64,000 nucleotides of DNA. Source: Synechococcus sp. KORDI-100 (GTDB lineage Bacteria > Cyanobacteriota > Cyanobacteriia > PCC-6307 > Cyanobiaceae). Positions 20,236-29,170 of this stretch are shown here, in pieces. Location: assembly GCF_000737535.1 (NCBI RefSeq), contig NZ_CP006269.1, positions 310,001-374,000 of the forward strand. The letters run 5' to 3'. The notes beneath the pieces are model-generated. The model had not been told where the DNA came from and ran no database searches. It saw only the letters and a program-made list of their open reading frames with translations. Within the stretch, counting starts at the first letter, position 1, and the number at the start of each line of letters is the position of its first letter. Made by a program: the position numbers and the translations under genes.

Positions 20236-21240
20236 ATGGCCCCCGCGACAGCCGTTGCTTCCAAGTCTGCAACGACCACCACCACACGCCCGATCAGCGT
20301 TGACGTTGACCTTGTTCGGTCTTATTTGCGAGATATCGGTCGCGTACCGCTGTTGACCCATGAGCAGGAGATCACGCTGGGTCGTCAGGTCCAGGATCTG
20401 ATGGGTCTGGAGGCTTTGGAGGGAGAGCTGGAGAGCCGCGATGGATCGACCCCAACCCGTGACCAGCTCGCCAAAGCTGCTGGCCTTTCCTACTTGCAGC
20501 TCAAGCGCAAACTCCAGCACGGACGCCGCGCCAAGGAGCGCATGGTGGCTGCCAACCTAAGGCTTGTCGTGAGCGTCGCCAAGAAATACACCAAGCGGAA
20601 TATGGAACTTCTTGACCTAATTCAGGAGGGAACCATCGGACTGGTTCGTGGTGTCGAGAAATTTGACCCCACCCGTGGCTATAAGTTTTCCACCTATGCC
20701 TACTGGTGGATTCGTCAGGGGATTACGCGAGCCATCGCCGAGAAGAGTCGCACGATTCGTCTGCCGATTCACATCACGGAGATGTTGAATAAACTCAAGA
20801 AGGGTCAGCGTGAGCTCAGTCAGGACCTTGGTCGCACCCCCACCGTCACAGAGTTGGCAGAGTTCGTTGAACTTCCCGAAGACGACGTCAAAGATTTGAT
20901 GTGCCGTGCTCGTCAACCGGTGAGCTTGGAGATGAAAGTTGGCGATGGCGACGACACTGAGCTGCTGGAACTCCTCTCCGGTGATGGCGACCTCCCGAGT
21001 GATCAAGTAGAAGAAGACTGTTTGAAGGGTGACTTGCGCAACCTTTTAGGTCAACTGCCTCATTTGCAGGAGCAGGTTCTGCGCATGCGCTATGGCATGG
21101 ATGGTGAAGAGCCGATGAGCCTCACCGGTATCGGACGAATTCTTGGGATGAGCCGTGATCGCGTACGCAATCTCGAGCGAGATGGTTTAGCTGGCTTGCG
21201 GCGCATCAGTGATCAAGTTGAAGCTTATGTCGCGTGCTAA
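20236..21240 (+). CDS. RNA polymerase sigma factor, group 2 (RpoD-like)
   Basis: A 334-aa sigma-70 family factor. Region 1.2 is SVDVDLVRSYLRDIGRVPLL. Region 2 is VAANLRLVVSVAKKYTKR, LLDLIQEGTIGLVRGVEKFD and FSTYAYWWIRQGITRAI (about 105-165), with the aromatic residues that melt the -10 element. Region 3 is IRLPIHITEMLNKL, and region 4.2 is GIGRILGMSRDRVRNLERDGLAGLRR. It lacks the long region 1.1 of the primary factor, which places it in the non-essential group 2 used for stress, light or circadian responses in cyanobacteria. The 52-bp leader contains TTTAC twice (20191, 20213), but no clear promoter. Subtype cannot be fixed by eye. Confidence 0.93.
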   Translation: MAPATAVASKSATTTTTRPISVDVDLVRSYLRDIGRVPLLTHEQEITLGRQVQDLMGLEALEGELESRDGSTPTRDQLAKAAGLSYLQLKRKLQHGRRAKERMVAANLRLVVSVAKKYTKRNMELLDLIQEGTIGLVRGVEKFDPTRGYKFSTYAYWWIRQGITRAIAEKSRTIRLPIHITEMLNKLKKGQRELSQDLGRTPTVTELAEFVELPEDDVKDLMCRARQPVSLEMKVGDGDDTELLELLSGDGDLPSDQVEEDCLKGDLRNLLGQLPHLQEQVLRMRYGMDGEEPMSLTGIGRILGMSRDRVRNLERDGLAGLRRISDQVEAYVAC

Positions 21241-21244
21241 ATAT

Positions 21245-22810
21245 TTAAAAACTATAGTGTCTTTTAATTATATTTGTAGCAGTATCGAGGGCGCAATCCC
21301 AATCATTTGGATTTTGACACCTCGCTAAATGTAATGTTGGATAAATTCTACATTTAGAACCACTTTGCCCCCATCTCCAATCGCAGGGGGAATTGAGTAA
21401 AACAATGCATTCAATTCCCAAGGCTCCGCATAGATGAGCAACAGCAGTATCAACAGTAACGATTAATCTAAGTTTTTCAATTGACCTTACTGTAGGCATC
21501 CAATCTTTTTCTAATAACTCTGCTTGGGATATGTTGATAAAATCCTTCCACGTATGAAGATCTGAATCAGAACAGAGTTGTAAACTTACCAATGATTGTG
21601 CATATTTTTTACTCCATTTAGCGGCAATTGGTATCAATTTCTTGAGAGGTACGTCTCTAATCCGTGCGGACCACTCTGGTTGAGCTTCACGATGTTTCCC
21701 TGCTGACCAAACAAGGCCGATTCCTGTTTTTTCTTTGTTGAAGTCAGGCTTTTTCAGGTAATTCCCGTAGCAGAGTCTTGGCTTAGTCTCGTTTGCCAGA
21801 ACGATTTGAAGATTGCTAAGGCCCAAATGTTGGTCCCCATTCATCCATGCGAATTGTATATCCTGCGTCATGGTGTGCACTGAACAGTTGGACGGCAAAT
21901 CAAAGCGTTGTTTAATAGTGTTTAATAAAGAACTCGGTAAATACAGTTGAAGATGCTCGCACTTTTTGCAAGCAAGATCGATCCAGCGCAGGTGTTGAAA
22001 GGTATCTCCATAGCCTTGGTCGTGCCATATCGTCAGCAGTCGAATATTTCGGCCATTCCATGTTCTTTGGATAAATCTTTCGTCTGTCCAGCAATTGCTG
22101 TGCATGCCGATGTTGGCAAGCAACAGGCAAAGGCTCAGATTATTGTCTGGATTGATCTGTAAGTCGTAAAGTCCAAGATTGACTAGCTCGAGGTGATGAT
22201 GAACGCTCGCCTCGATAGAAGACTTGGGTTTTCCGATTGATTGAATCAAGTTGACGCGATCAATGGCTTTGAATGGGTTGCCTTTTAGAATTGAAAGTTC
22301 TTGACTTCGTCGAGCTTCGTGAAGTTTATTTTGTTGTCGAAGGCAAACGGCAAGGTTTGTGTAGCCATTGCACTCTGGGTTGTATTGAATAAGGTATTTT
22401 GCGCTTAAGTTTGCTTTTTGGGGTTCCCTAATAAAAAGCAGGGTCTCGCACAGGCTGCTGTAAAGGAGCGCGTTTTGAATTGATGTATTGTTTTGTATGG
22501 ACAATCCTCTTGAGAGTAGACGCAAAGCATCCTTATCTTCTTGTTTTGCTAAGCTAATTAAAGCAAGATTGTTCAGGGTCCCACTTCTATTTGGATTGAT
22601 CTGAAGGGCTATTCGATAATTTTTCTCCGCTTGATTAAACTTGCCTAGTCTTTGGTGCAGTCTGCCGAGCCGGTGAAAAAGTTCATCTTGTTGCAAGTAT
22701 TGGGAGCATTTTCTATTGAGGATTTTGATTGCCTCTAGCCATAGACCCTGATCTTCTAGGTCATCAACAATTTCAATTGTATTCTCGATATCTTTAGTTT
22801 CTGTGTTCAT
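21245..22810 (-). CDS. TPR-repeat protein with a GT9-like C-terminal domain
   Basis: A 521-aa protein. Residues about 20-190 hold tetratricopeptide repeats (HRLGRLHQRLGKFNQAEKNY, ALQINPNRSGTLNNLALISL, LAVCLRQQNKLHEARRSQ). The second half resembles GT9/ADP-heptosyltransferase-like domains of TPR glycan proteins: LTIWHDQGYGDTFQHLRWI, GIGLVWSAGKHREAQPEWSA, and IVTVDTAVAHLCGALGIECIVLL near residue 450 (the D.....H..GA..... pattern). TPR-GT9 proteins are common in cyanobacterial surface glycan clusters. It is markedly AT-rich next to GC-rich neighbours. It follows the hydrolase by 4 bp, so it sits at the end of the RND operon, and converges with the sigma factor gene with 4 bp between stops. Confidence 0.75.
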   Translation of the reverse strand: MNTETKDIENTIEIVDDLEDQGLWLEAIKILNRKCSQYLQQDELFHRLGRLHQRLGKFNQAEKNYRIALQINPNRSGTLNNLALISLAKQEDKDALRLLSRGLSIQNNTSIQNALLYSSLCETLLFIREPQKANLSAKYLIQYNPECNGYTNLAVCLRQQNKLHEARRSQELSILKGNPFKAIDRVNLIQSIGKPKSSIEASVHHHLELVNLGLYDLQINPDNNLSLCLLLANIGMHSNCWTDERFIQRTWNGRNIRLLTIWHDQGYGDTFQHLRWIDLACKKCEHLQLYLPSSLLNTIKQRFDLPSNCSVHTMTQDIQFAWMNGDQHLGLSNLQIVLANETKPRLCYGNYLKKPDFNKEKTGIGLVWSAGKHREAQPEWSARIRDVPLKKLIPIAAKWSKKYAQSLVSLQLCSDSDLHTWKDFINISQAELLEKDWMPTVRSIEKLRLIVTVDTAVAHLCGALGIECIVLLNSPCDWRWGQSGSKCRIYPTLHLARCQNPNDWDCALDTATNIIKRHYSF

Positions 22811-22814
22811 TTCT

Positions 22815-23738
22815 TTAGGTGTTACACACTAACTTTAGGAGGATATTATTGACGATCTTTGGTTTTTCGTCGTGGGGGCAATGCCCGGCTGACTCGATCA
22901 CATCGATGGAGTGAATGCAGGCGATTGTTTCTTTCCATCGTTGTGCCTCAGCGATAGGTTCCCAGGGATCGTCCTGACCCCAGATCAGGTTGACGGGTAG
23001 GTCCAGATCGGCCATGAGATCAGGAGCGAGGACGTCATCAAACAAGTTGATGAATCCTCGAAACGCTTCAGCAGCTCCCGGTCGTCGTGTTGGTTCATAA
23101 AGCAACTGCACCAAATCGTCGTCGACGTTCATTCCGCTGGGGTATGCCTGCTTCAGCACCTGACGAATCACACCGGGACGCGCAGCATTCCGGAACAGGG
23201 CCGTGCTCAACCAGCGTTGTCGCACCAGGGTTTTCAGCAGTGGCCGGATCCAGGCCATCCATGCTGGCTGCGTCGCCAGTTGTTTGTCATCCATCAGCCG
23301 TTGGGCGCAGTCGATCAAGACGAGGCCTTGGCACAAAGAAGGTTCTGATTTCTGTTTCAGCATCTGCGCGGCTTGCAGGGCGACGACACCGCCAATGGAA
23401 TTGCCCACAAGTAGAACAGGCTGTTGGATGACCTCTCGGCAGAAGTCAGCCACCTGCTGACCCCAGAGATCAAAGCTGTAATGCACCGAGCCCGCTGTGT
23501 TGGGCTCATCCTTCAGGCGTGCCCTGGGCTGATCGCTGCGACCAAAACCCAGCAGGTCGATGGCATAGGTGGTGGCCTGTTCGGCCAGCACCGGTTGATT
23601 GAAGCGCCAGTGCCCAGTATTGGCGCCGAAGCCGTGAATCAACAGGACCGCCAGATCAGTGCTGCCCTGGGACTGACTCCTGGACCAGCCGATCGTTGCG
23701 TCCTGCCAGGTCCAGAGAAACGGCTCAGGTTCAGTCAT
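22815..23738 (-). CDS. Alpha/beta hydrolase fold protein
   Basis: A 307-aa alpha/beta hydrolase. The oxyanion region is VLLIHGFGANTGHWRFN, the nucleophile elbow is LLVGNSIGGVVALQA (Ser), the acid is near LIWGQDDPWEP, and the catalytic His is in ESAGHCPHDEKP. A cap domain lies between the elbow and the acid. Cyanobacterial homologues of this shape are often annotated as chlorophyll or pheophytin-type esterases or generic hydrolases; the substrate is not evident here. Its start overlaps the RND pump stop by 4 bp (ATGA at 23738-23735), so translation is coupled to the pump gene. Confidence 0.85.
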   Translation of the reverse strand: MTEPEPFLWTWQDATIGWSRSQSQGSTDLAVLLIHGFGANTGHWRFNQPVLAEQATTYAIDLLGFGRSDQPRARLKDEPNTAGSVHYSFDLWGQQVADFCREVIQQPVLLVGNSIGGVVALQAAQMLKQKSEPSLCQGLVLIDCAQRLMDDKQLATQPAWMAWIRPLLKTLVRQRWLSTALFRNAARPGVIRQVLKQAYPSGMNVDDDLVQLLYEPTRRPGAAEAFRGFINLFDDVLAPDLMADLDLPVNLIWGQDDPWEPIAEAQRWKETIACIHSIDVIESAGHCPHDEKPKIVNNILLKLVCNT

Positions 23739-26700
23739 GCCTCAGTGGGCAGATCGGTGGAGGCTTGATCGGTTGTTGGTCTTTCGCTTCCGAACAGCCG
23801 ATCTTCCAGGTTTTTCACCACCACATAGAACGGTGGCACCACACCAAGGGAGAGCACCGTGGCCACCACCAGACCGCCGAAGATCACGGTGCCGAGGGAC
23901 TGCTGACTGTTAGCTCCGGCGCCATTGGCCACCACCAGCGGCAGGAAGCCGGCCAGTGCGGCGATGGCTGTCATCAGGATCGGCCGCAGCCGCGATTCAG
24001 CCGAAGCCACCACCGCGTCGGTCGCGTTTATGCCCTGCTTCAGCTTCTGCTCCGCCACCTCAACAATCAGGATTCCGTTCTTGGCCGCCAGACCGATCAG
24101 GGTGACCAGTCCCACCTGGGCGTAGATGTTCAGATCGATCGAGCGAATCGCCAGGAAGGTCAGAGCCCCCAGCATCGCCAGCGGCACCGTGGCCAGGATG
24201 ATCACGGGCGTGACGTAACTCTCGTACTGGGCTGAGAGCACCAGATACACGATCAGTACACCGAGACCGAACACCAGCAAGCTGGCGCTGCCGGCTGAGA
24301 GCTGGAGCGCTGCCAGACCGGTGAAGGCGTAGTCGATGTTGTTGAAATTGAGAGATTGGAACAGTTTCTGGATGGAGCTGAGGGCCTGGCCGCTGCTCTT
24401 GCCTGCGGCCGGTCCACCCTGGATCAGGACGGACCGGGAGAGGTTGTAGTGGTTGATCGTGGGGGGTGCGCTGCTGAGATCCGCCGTGGCGAACTGGGAC
24501 ACCTGCACCAGCTCACCATCCCGGGAGCGGACGTAATAGCCCAGTACGTCTTCAATGGTTTCGCGTTGATCCGGCGCTCCCTGCGTATAGATGTTGCGTA
24601 CTTCACCGGCCTCGTAAGTGAGGCCGGTGTAGTTGCTGCCGGAGAGCGCGGCAATCGTGTCCATCGCCTCCTGATAGTCGATGTTGAGGGCACCCATCAG
24701 GTCCCGGTTGATCGAGAGACCAACGGCCGGAGAACTTGGGTTGAACTGGCTGTACACCTTCTGGAAATCGCCGCTGGCATTCGCCTCCTTGATCAGTTCA
24801 CCGGCCATATCGGAGAGCTGGTTAAACGTGTAGGCGCCGTTGCTCAGGTCGTTGAACTGGAAGTAGAAGCCTCCCTGGGGGGAGAAGCCCGGGACCGCCG
24901 GAGGCCCGATGGCCACGGCCATGCCGTCGCTGAGCTCCACCAGCTTCTCGTTGAGGCTCTGGATGATGGCTTCAGCACTCTGGCTGGCCTTCTTGCGTTC
25001 GGAGAGCGGTTTGAGGCCGAAGAAGAACAGGCCCTGGTCCGGGCTGGAGCCGTTGAAGCCCGATCCGCTGATGATGGCGGCATTCTCAAGCTCGGGCTCT
25101 TCGCCGAGCACCTTGGCGATTGCCGAGGCGAACTCCTTGGTTTCGTTGAGTGAGGCACCGTTCTGCAGCTGATAAATGCCCAGGCCGTATCCCTGATCTT
25201 CATCAGGGATGAAGGCTGTCGGCAGGGAGCTGAAGGCGAACACGGTGAGGGCGATGCCGGCCGCCAGTCCCGCCAGGATCAGCAACCGCGCCTTGATCAG
25301 CAGCGCCAGGAGCTTGGCGTAGAACGCCTGAAGACGAGCGAATCCGGCGTTGAACACCCGGAAGATCACAACCAGATTGGCGCCGGCCAGGGCACCGACG
25401 ACCAGCCCGAGGATGTAGGTCCAGGAGCCGAAGGAATCGGCACTGAAGTGACCGAAGGCCAGCCCCACGATCACGCCGATCACAATCCATGAGAAGCCGC
25501 GCGGTTCATTCGGCTTCTCCTTGGGCAGGATCAGGCCCGACAGCATCGGCGAAAAGGTCAGGGCGTTGAACGCTGAGATCGCGATCGAGAAGGCGATCGT
25601 GAGGGCGAACTGCTGGTAGATGATCCCGATGCCACCGGGATAGAAGGCCACCGGCACGAACACCGCCATCAGCACCAGGGCCGTGGCGAGCAGGGCACCG
25701 AACAGCTCACCCATGCATTCCAGAGCTGCCTCTCGGGGCTTCATGCCCTTCTCGATGTTGCTGGAGACGGCTTCGATCACCACGATCGCGTCGTCCACCA
25801 CAAGGCCCGTGGCCAGCACCAGGCCCAGCAAGGTGAGCTGGTTGATCGAGAAACCGAAGGCCTTCAGGAAGGCAAAAGCGCCGACGAGTGAGATCGGAAT
25901 CGCCAGGCTGGGCACCAGCGTGGCGCGCCAGTTCTGCAGGAAGACGAACAGGATGATCAGAACGAGCACGATTGCCAGTCCGAGTGCGTCGATCACGCCA
26001 TCCACGGAGGCTTCGATGAATTCGCCGATGTCGTAGATCTGATTCACCGTCACCCCGGTTGGTGCGGTGGAGGCGAACTGCGCCATCTGCTTCACCACGG
26101 CATCGGACACATCCAGCGCATTGCTGCTCGGCGTCTGGAACACCCCGATCGTCAGGGAGGGGTGGTTGTTTTTATCGATCGCCTGAACGGAGTAGGTGTT
26201 GGTGCCGTAGCGCACCTCACCCACATCGCTGAGCTTCAGCAGATTGCCCGTCTCTGAGCGGTTGAGGATCAGGTTGTTGAAATCGTCGATCGAGGTGAGG
26301 TTGCCGTTGTTCTCGACCAGGATCGGGTAGGTATAGGCCTGATTTCCCGCTGCAGGTGGACCTCCCACCAGGCCCCCAACCGCGATGCTGTTCTGGGCCT
26401 GTACGGCAGACATCACGTCTTCTGAAGTGAGGCCGTTGGCGGCGAGTTTGTCGGGATCAACGAACAGCCAGAAGGCTGGATTGGCGCCGCCATAGACCGT
26501 CACGGTGGCAACGCCGTTGATGCGCGAGAGGGGGTAATAAAGCTGGTCGTAGATCAGACCATTGAGATAGCCCGCATCAAACTGCCCTTCGGTTGATCCC
26601 ACTTCATAGGCAAGCAGGATCGATGGGGTGCTCTGCTCCACGGACACACCGGTGGCCGAGACCTGCTCCGGAAGCTGGGGCATCGCCAGAGACACCCGGT

Positions 26701-27031
26701 TCTGCACATTCACCTGGTCGATATCGATATCCGTGGTCTGGTCGAAATAGACGCTGACCGTGCTGTTCCCCAACATGTCGCTGTTGGAGGTGATGTAACT
26801 CATGCCGGGCACGCCGTTGATCTGCTGTTCCAGCGGATTGGTGACGGCCTGCTCGGTCACTTCGGCATTGGCACCGCCGTACACAGCCGACACCTGAATC
26901 AGGGGGTTGGCGATGTTGGGAAGGTTCGCGATCGGCAGGGTCGGGATGGCGATCACACCAACCAGCACGATCAAGATGCTGCAGACGGTTGTGAGAACAG
27001 GGCGCTTGATGAAGTTGTCGGAAAAGGACAT
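23735..27031 (-). CDS. RND (HAE1-type) efflux pump inner-membrane protein
   Basis: A 1098-aa AcrB-like proton antiporter. It begins MSFSDNFIKRPVLTTVCSIL (first helix). The porter-domain sequence YGGANAEVTEQAVTNPLEQQ follows, and the proton relay is GLVLATGLVVDDAIVVIEAV with paired Asp. The second half repeats the layout, ending in helix-rich segments such as LVTLIGLAAKNGILIVEVAE. A segment of about 50 hydrophobic residues (WIVIGVIVGLAFGHF to LAGANLVVIF) between the two halves looks longer than usual. The adaptor gene lies 5 bp upstream. No outer-membrane TolC-type gene is in the window. The substrate is unknown; it may export toxic compounds or a cell product. Confidence 0.95.
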   Translation of the reverse strand: MSFSDNFIKRPVLTTVCSILIVLVGVIAIPTLPIANLPNIANPLIQVSAVYGGANAEVTEQAVTNPLEQQINGVPGMSYITSNSDMLGNSTVSVYFDQTTDIDIDQVNVQNRVSLAMPQLPEQVSATGVSVEQSTPSILLAYEVGSTEGQFDAGYLNGLIYDQLYYPLSRINGVATVTVYGGANPAFWLFVDPDKLAANGLTSEDVMSAVQAQNSIAVGGLVGGPPAAGNQAYTYPILVENNGNLTSIDDFNNLILNRSETGNLLKLSDVGEVRYGTNTYSVQAIDKNNHPSLTIGVFQTPSSNALDVSDAVVKQMAQFASTAPTGVTVNQIYDIGEFIEASVDGVIDALGLAIVLVLIILFVFLQNWRATLVPSLAIPISLVGAFAFLKAFGFSINQLTLLGLVLATGLVVDDAIVVIEAVSSNIEKGMKPREAALECMGELFGALLATALVLMAVFVPVAFYPGGIGIIYQQFALTIAFSIAISAFNALTFSPMLSGLILPKEKPNEPRGFSWIVIGVIVGLAFGHFSADSFGSWTYILGLVVGALAGANLVVIFRVFNAGFARLQAFYAKLLALLIKARLLILAGLAAGIALTVFAFSSLPTAFIPDEDQGYGLGIYQLQNGASLNETKEFASAIAKVLGEEPELENAAIISGSGFNGSSPDQGLFFFGLKPLSERKKASQSAEAIIQSLNEKLVELSDGMAVAIGPPAVPGFSPQGGFYFQFNDLSNGAYTFNQLSDMAGELIKEANASGDFQKVYSQFNPSSPAVGLSINRDLMGALNIDYQEAMDTIAALSGSNYTGLTYEAGEVRNIYTQGAPDQRETIEDVLGYYVRSRDGELVQVSQFATADLSSAPPTINHYNLSRSVLIQGGPAAGKSSGQALSSIQKLFQSLNFNNIDYAFTGLAALQLSAGSASLLVFGLGVLIVYLVLSAQYESYVTPVIILATVPLAMLGALTFLAIRSIDLNIYAQVGLVTLIGLAAKNGILIVEVAEQKLKQGINATDAVVASAESRLRPILMTAIAALAGFLPLVVANGAGANSQQSLGTVIFGGLVVATVLSLGVVPPFYVVVKNLEDRLFGSERPTTDQASTDLPTEA

Positions 27032-27036
27032 CGCGC

Positions 27037-28203
27037 TCAGTTGGTCGTTTTGGTCGTCGTTGTCGACTTGGCTGAGCTCACCTTCACCGGCATGCCGCTG
27101 CGCAGCATCGAGGTGTTACTGACAGCGACCACGTCTCCAGCCTTGAGGCCGGATGTGACGGGGTAGAGGTTGTTCTGAAGCGTTCCCAGCTCCACCTTGG
27201 TCTGCACCACGATCGGGGTGTTGCTGGGCATCTTCTCGAGCTCCTTCTTGGTTTTCTCCGGTGTGCTCTGGGACGCCTTGATCTTGGGCAGGGCCTGACT
27301 CAGCGGGATCACCCGGTACACGAAGGGCTGCTCGGCCTGCATCATCACGGCCTGGACGGGGACGGCCAGGTTCGTTGAGTTGCCCGTGATGATCTCGGTC
27401 TGCACGTACTGGCCTGCCTTCAAGGCCCCGTTGGGGTTGGGAAACTGCGCTTTCACCATCACCGTGTTCGGGGCGCTGCCGGCTTCGTCCTCCTGCCCGT
27501 AGTAAGGCGAGATGAACACCACCACACCATTGGCCGTGATCGGTGGCTTGCCCTGGGAGGTCAGCCTCACGGGCTGGCCCTTCTGCACCGTTGATGCAAC
27601 GGACGAGGGAATCTCCATCAGGGTCCAGAGATTGGAGTTGTCGACAATTCCCGTGATGGTTTGTCCCGTGGTGACGTAATCACCCACCTTCACCATGTCG
27701 AGGTTGCCGATCACCCCATCGATCGGTGAGCGCACCACCTTGTAACCGAGGGTGGCTTCATCGGAGCGTGCTTCATCCCGGGACTGGATCGCCTCTGTGA
27801 TGTACCGGTCGCGATCCTTGGCGGAGACAGCTCCCTGGTCGTACAGATATTCGTAGCGTTCCGCATTGACGCGGTCCTTGATCGCTTCCGAACGGGCGGC
27901 ATCGAGGGCAGCCCGTTCCTGGATGTTGTCCAGGACCAGGATCACCTGGCCGGCTTTGACCGGATCTCCATCCTTGGCCAGGATCCTGACAACACGCCCA
28001 TCTATGGATGGCTTGAGCTCCACATTCGCTGTGGCCTCGAGGGGTGCAATCGTTTCCACCACCGGAGCGAAGTTGGCGTTGGCCACCTTGGTGGTCTGAA
28101 TCGAGAGAGGACTCTGCTTCGTCGCCGACTTGCCGCAACCCGCAACAGCCAGTGCCAGAGCGACACTCAGGAGCCAAGTTCTCCGGGCCAAGCAGGTGGT
28201 CAT
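27037..28203 (-). CDS. RND efflux membrane fusion protein (periplasmic adaptor lipoprotein)
   Basis: The adaptor that bridges the RND pump and an outer-membrane channel. The frame is open to 28599, but the upstream 132 codons lie opposite the MoxR gene and look non-coding. ATG 28203 gives 388 aa starting with a lipoprotein signal, TWLLSVALALAVAGC, with the lipobox Cys at residue 23. A barrel-sandwich half (ELKPSIDGRVVRILAKDGDPV), a short hairpin, and the second half (LGYKVVRSPIDGVIGNLDMV) follow, then a beta-barrel. The tail is rich in Ser, Thr and Lys. It is the first gene of the minus-strand unit adaptor, pump, hydrolase, TPR-GT9. Confidence 0.93.
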   Translation of the reverse strand: MTTCLARRTWLLSVALALAVAGCGKSATKQSPLSIQTTKVANANFAPVVETIAPLEATANVELKPSIDGRVVRILAKDGDPVKAGQVILVLDNIQERAALDAARSEAIKDRVNAERYEYLYDQGAVSAKDRDRYITEAIQSRDEARSDEATLGYKVVRSPIDGVIGNLDMVKVGDYVTTGQTITGIVDNSNLWTLMEIPSSVASTVQKGQPVRLTSQGKPPITANGVVVFISPYYGQEDEAGSAPNTVMVKAQFPNPNGALKAGQYVQTEIITGNSTNLAVPVQAVMMQAEQPFVYRVIPLSQALPKIKASQSTPEKTKKELEKMPSNTPIVVQTKVELGTLQNNLYPVTSGLKAGDVVAVSNTSMLRSGMPVKVSSAKSTTTTKTTN

Positions 28204-29170
28204 CCCTGAAGCACAACGCTCTCCGAAATTACCGAGGAGAATCGTTCCTGTACGGCTCCAGGAGTCTGCGATACAGCTGCACCAGCTCATCCAAGCCCTC
28301 AGCACCGTTCTGCTGGGAAAGCAGCACCAGGTGCGGTTGGCGCTGTGCTGTCTGATCGCAGGCGGGCATCTGCTGATCGAGGACCGTCCAGGAATGGGGA
28401 AATCGACCCTCGCTGAATCCCTGGCCAGGAGTTGCGCCCTTGCCTTCAAGCGGGTCAGTTTCACCAGCGACCTGCTGCCGGCTGATCTCACCGGCCTGAC
28501 GGTCTTCGACCCAGCCACGGCCAGCTTTCGCTTCCAGCCGGGACCGGTCTTCACGCAGGTGTTGCTGGCGGATGAAATCAATCGAGCCAGCCCCCGCACG
28601 CAGAGCGCCCTGTTGGAAGCGATGGCCGCTGGGCGCGTCAGTGTCGACGGGACGAGTCATCCGCTGCCGGATCCTTTTTTTGTGATCGCCACCCAGAACA
28701 GCCTCGATCAGGTGGGGACCAGCCCCCTGCCGGAAGCCCAGCTGGATCGATTCCTGATGCGTCTCAGCCTTGGCTATCCGGATCGGGCCGCCGAGAGAAC
28801 CTTGCTGATGGGAGAAGCGACGCCTATGGCGTCGCAGGCCCAGGTCCTGGAGTCCGCTCAGCTGATCGAGTGGCAGACGCGTTGTCGTCAGCAGTACTGC
28901 TCTCAACAGTTGATTGATTACGTGCTGGACCTTGTCCAGGCCACACGCCAGGGCGGCGTTGGGTTGTCACCCCGGGCCAGTCAGGGGCTGATCGCTGCGG
29001 CTCGGGCCTGGTCGCTGTTCGAGCAGCGTCCCCATGTGACGCTGGATGATGTTCAGATCGTCTGTGCCGCAGTGGTTGAGCATCGTCTTGATGGCGGGAT
29101 CCCATCGGCGCTCGATGGCGGCGCACCGCTCAGCCAGGCCTTGCTTCAGCAGGTGAATGCGCTTCGTTAA
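28196..29170 (+). CDS. MoxR-family AAA ATPase
   Basis: A MoxR-type AAA+ chaperone-like ATPase of about 324 aa. Motifs are GGHLLIEDRPGMGKSTLAESLA (Walker A), VLLADEINRASPRTQSALLEAM (Walker B), FFVIATQNSLDQVG (sensor 1) and LPEAQLDRFLMRLSLGYPD. No ATG lies near the expected start. The last in-frame initiator before the domain is GTG 28196, which overlaps the divergent adaptor start by 8 bp; a TTG at 28130 is less likely. It heads the MoxR, DUF58, transglutaminase unit, a conserved trio thought to mature or assemble extracytoplasmic proteins. The client is unknown. Confidence 0.9.
   Translation: MVIPEAQRSPKLPRRIVPVRLQESAIQLHQLIQALSTVLLGKQHQVRLALCCLIAGGHLLIEDRPGMGKSTLAESLARSCALAFKRVSFTSDLLPADLTGLTVFDPATASFRFQPGPVFTQVLLADEINRASPRTQSALLEAMAAGRVSVDGTSHPLPDPFFVIATQNSLDQVGTSPLPEAQLDRFLMRLSLGYPDRAAERTLLMGEATPMASQAQVLESAQLIEWQTRCRQQYCSQQLIDYVLDLVQATRQGGVGLSPRASQGLIAAARAWSLFEQRPHVTLDDVQIVCAAVVEHRLDGGIPSALDGGAPLSQALLQQVNALR

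Noticed and set aside
28204-28599. N-terminal extension of the RND adaptor
   Set aside because: It lies opposite the MoxR ATPase motifs and precedes an obvious lipoprotein signal.
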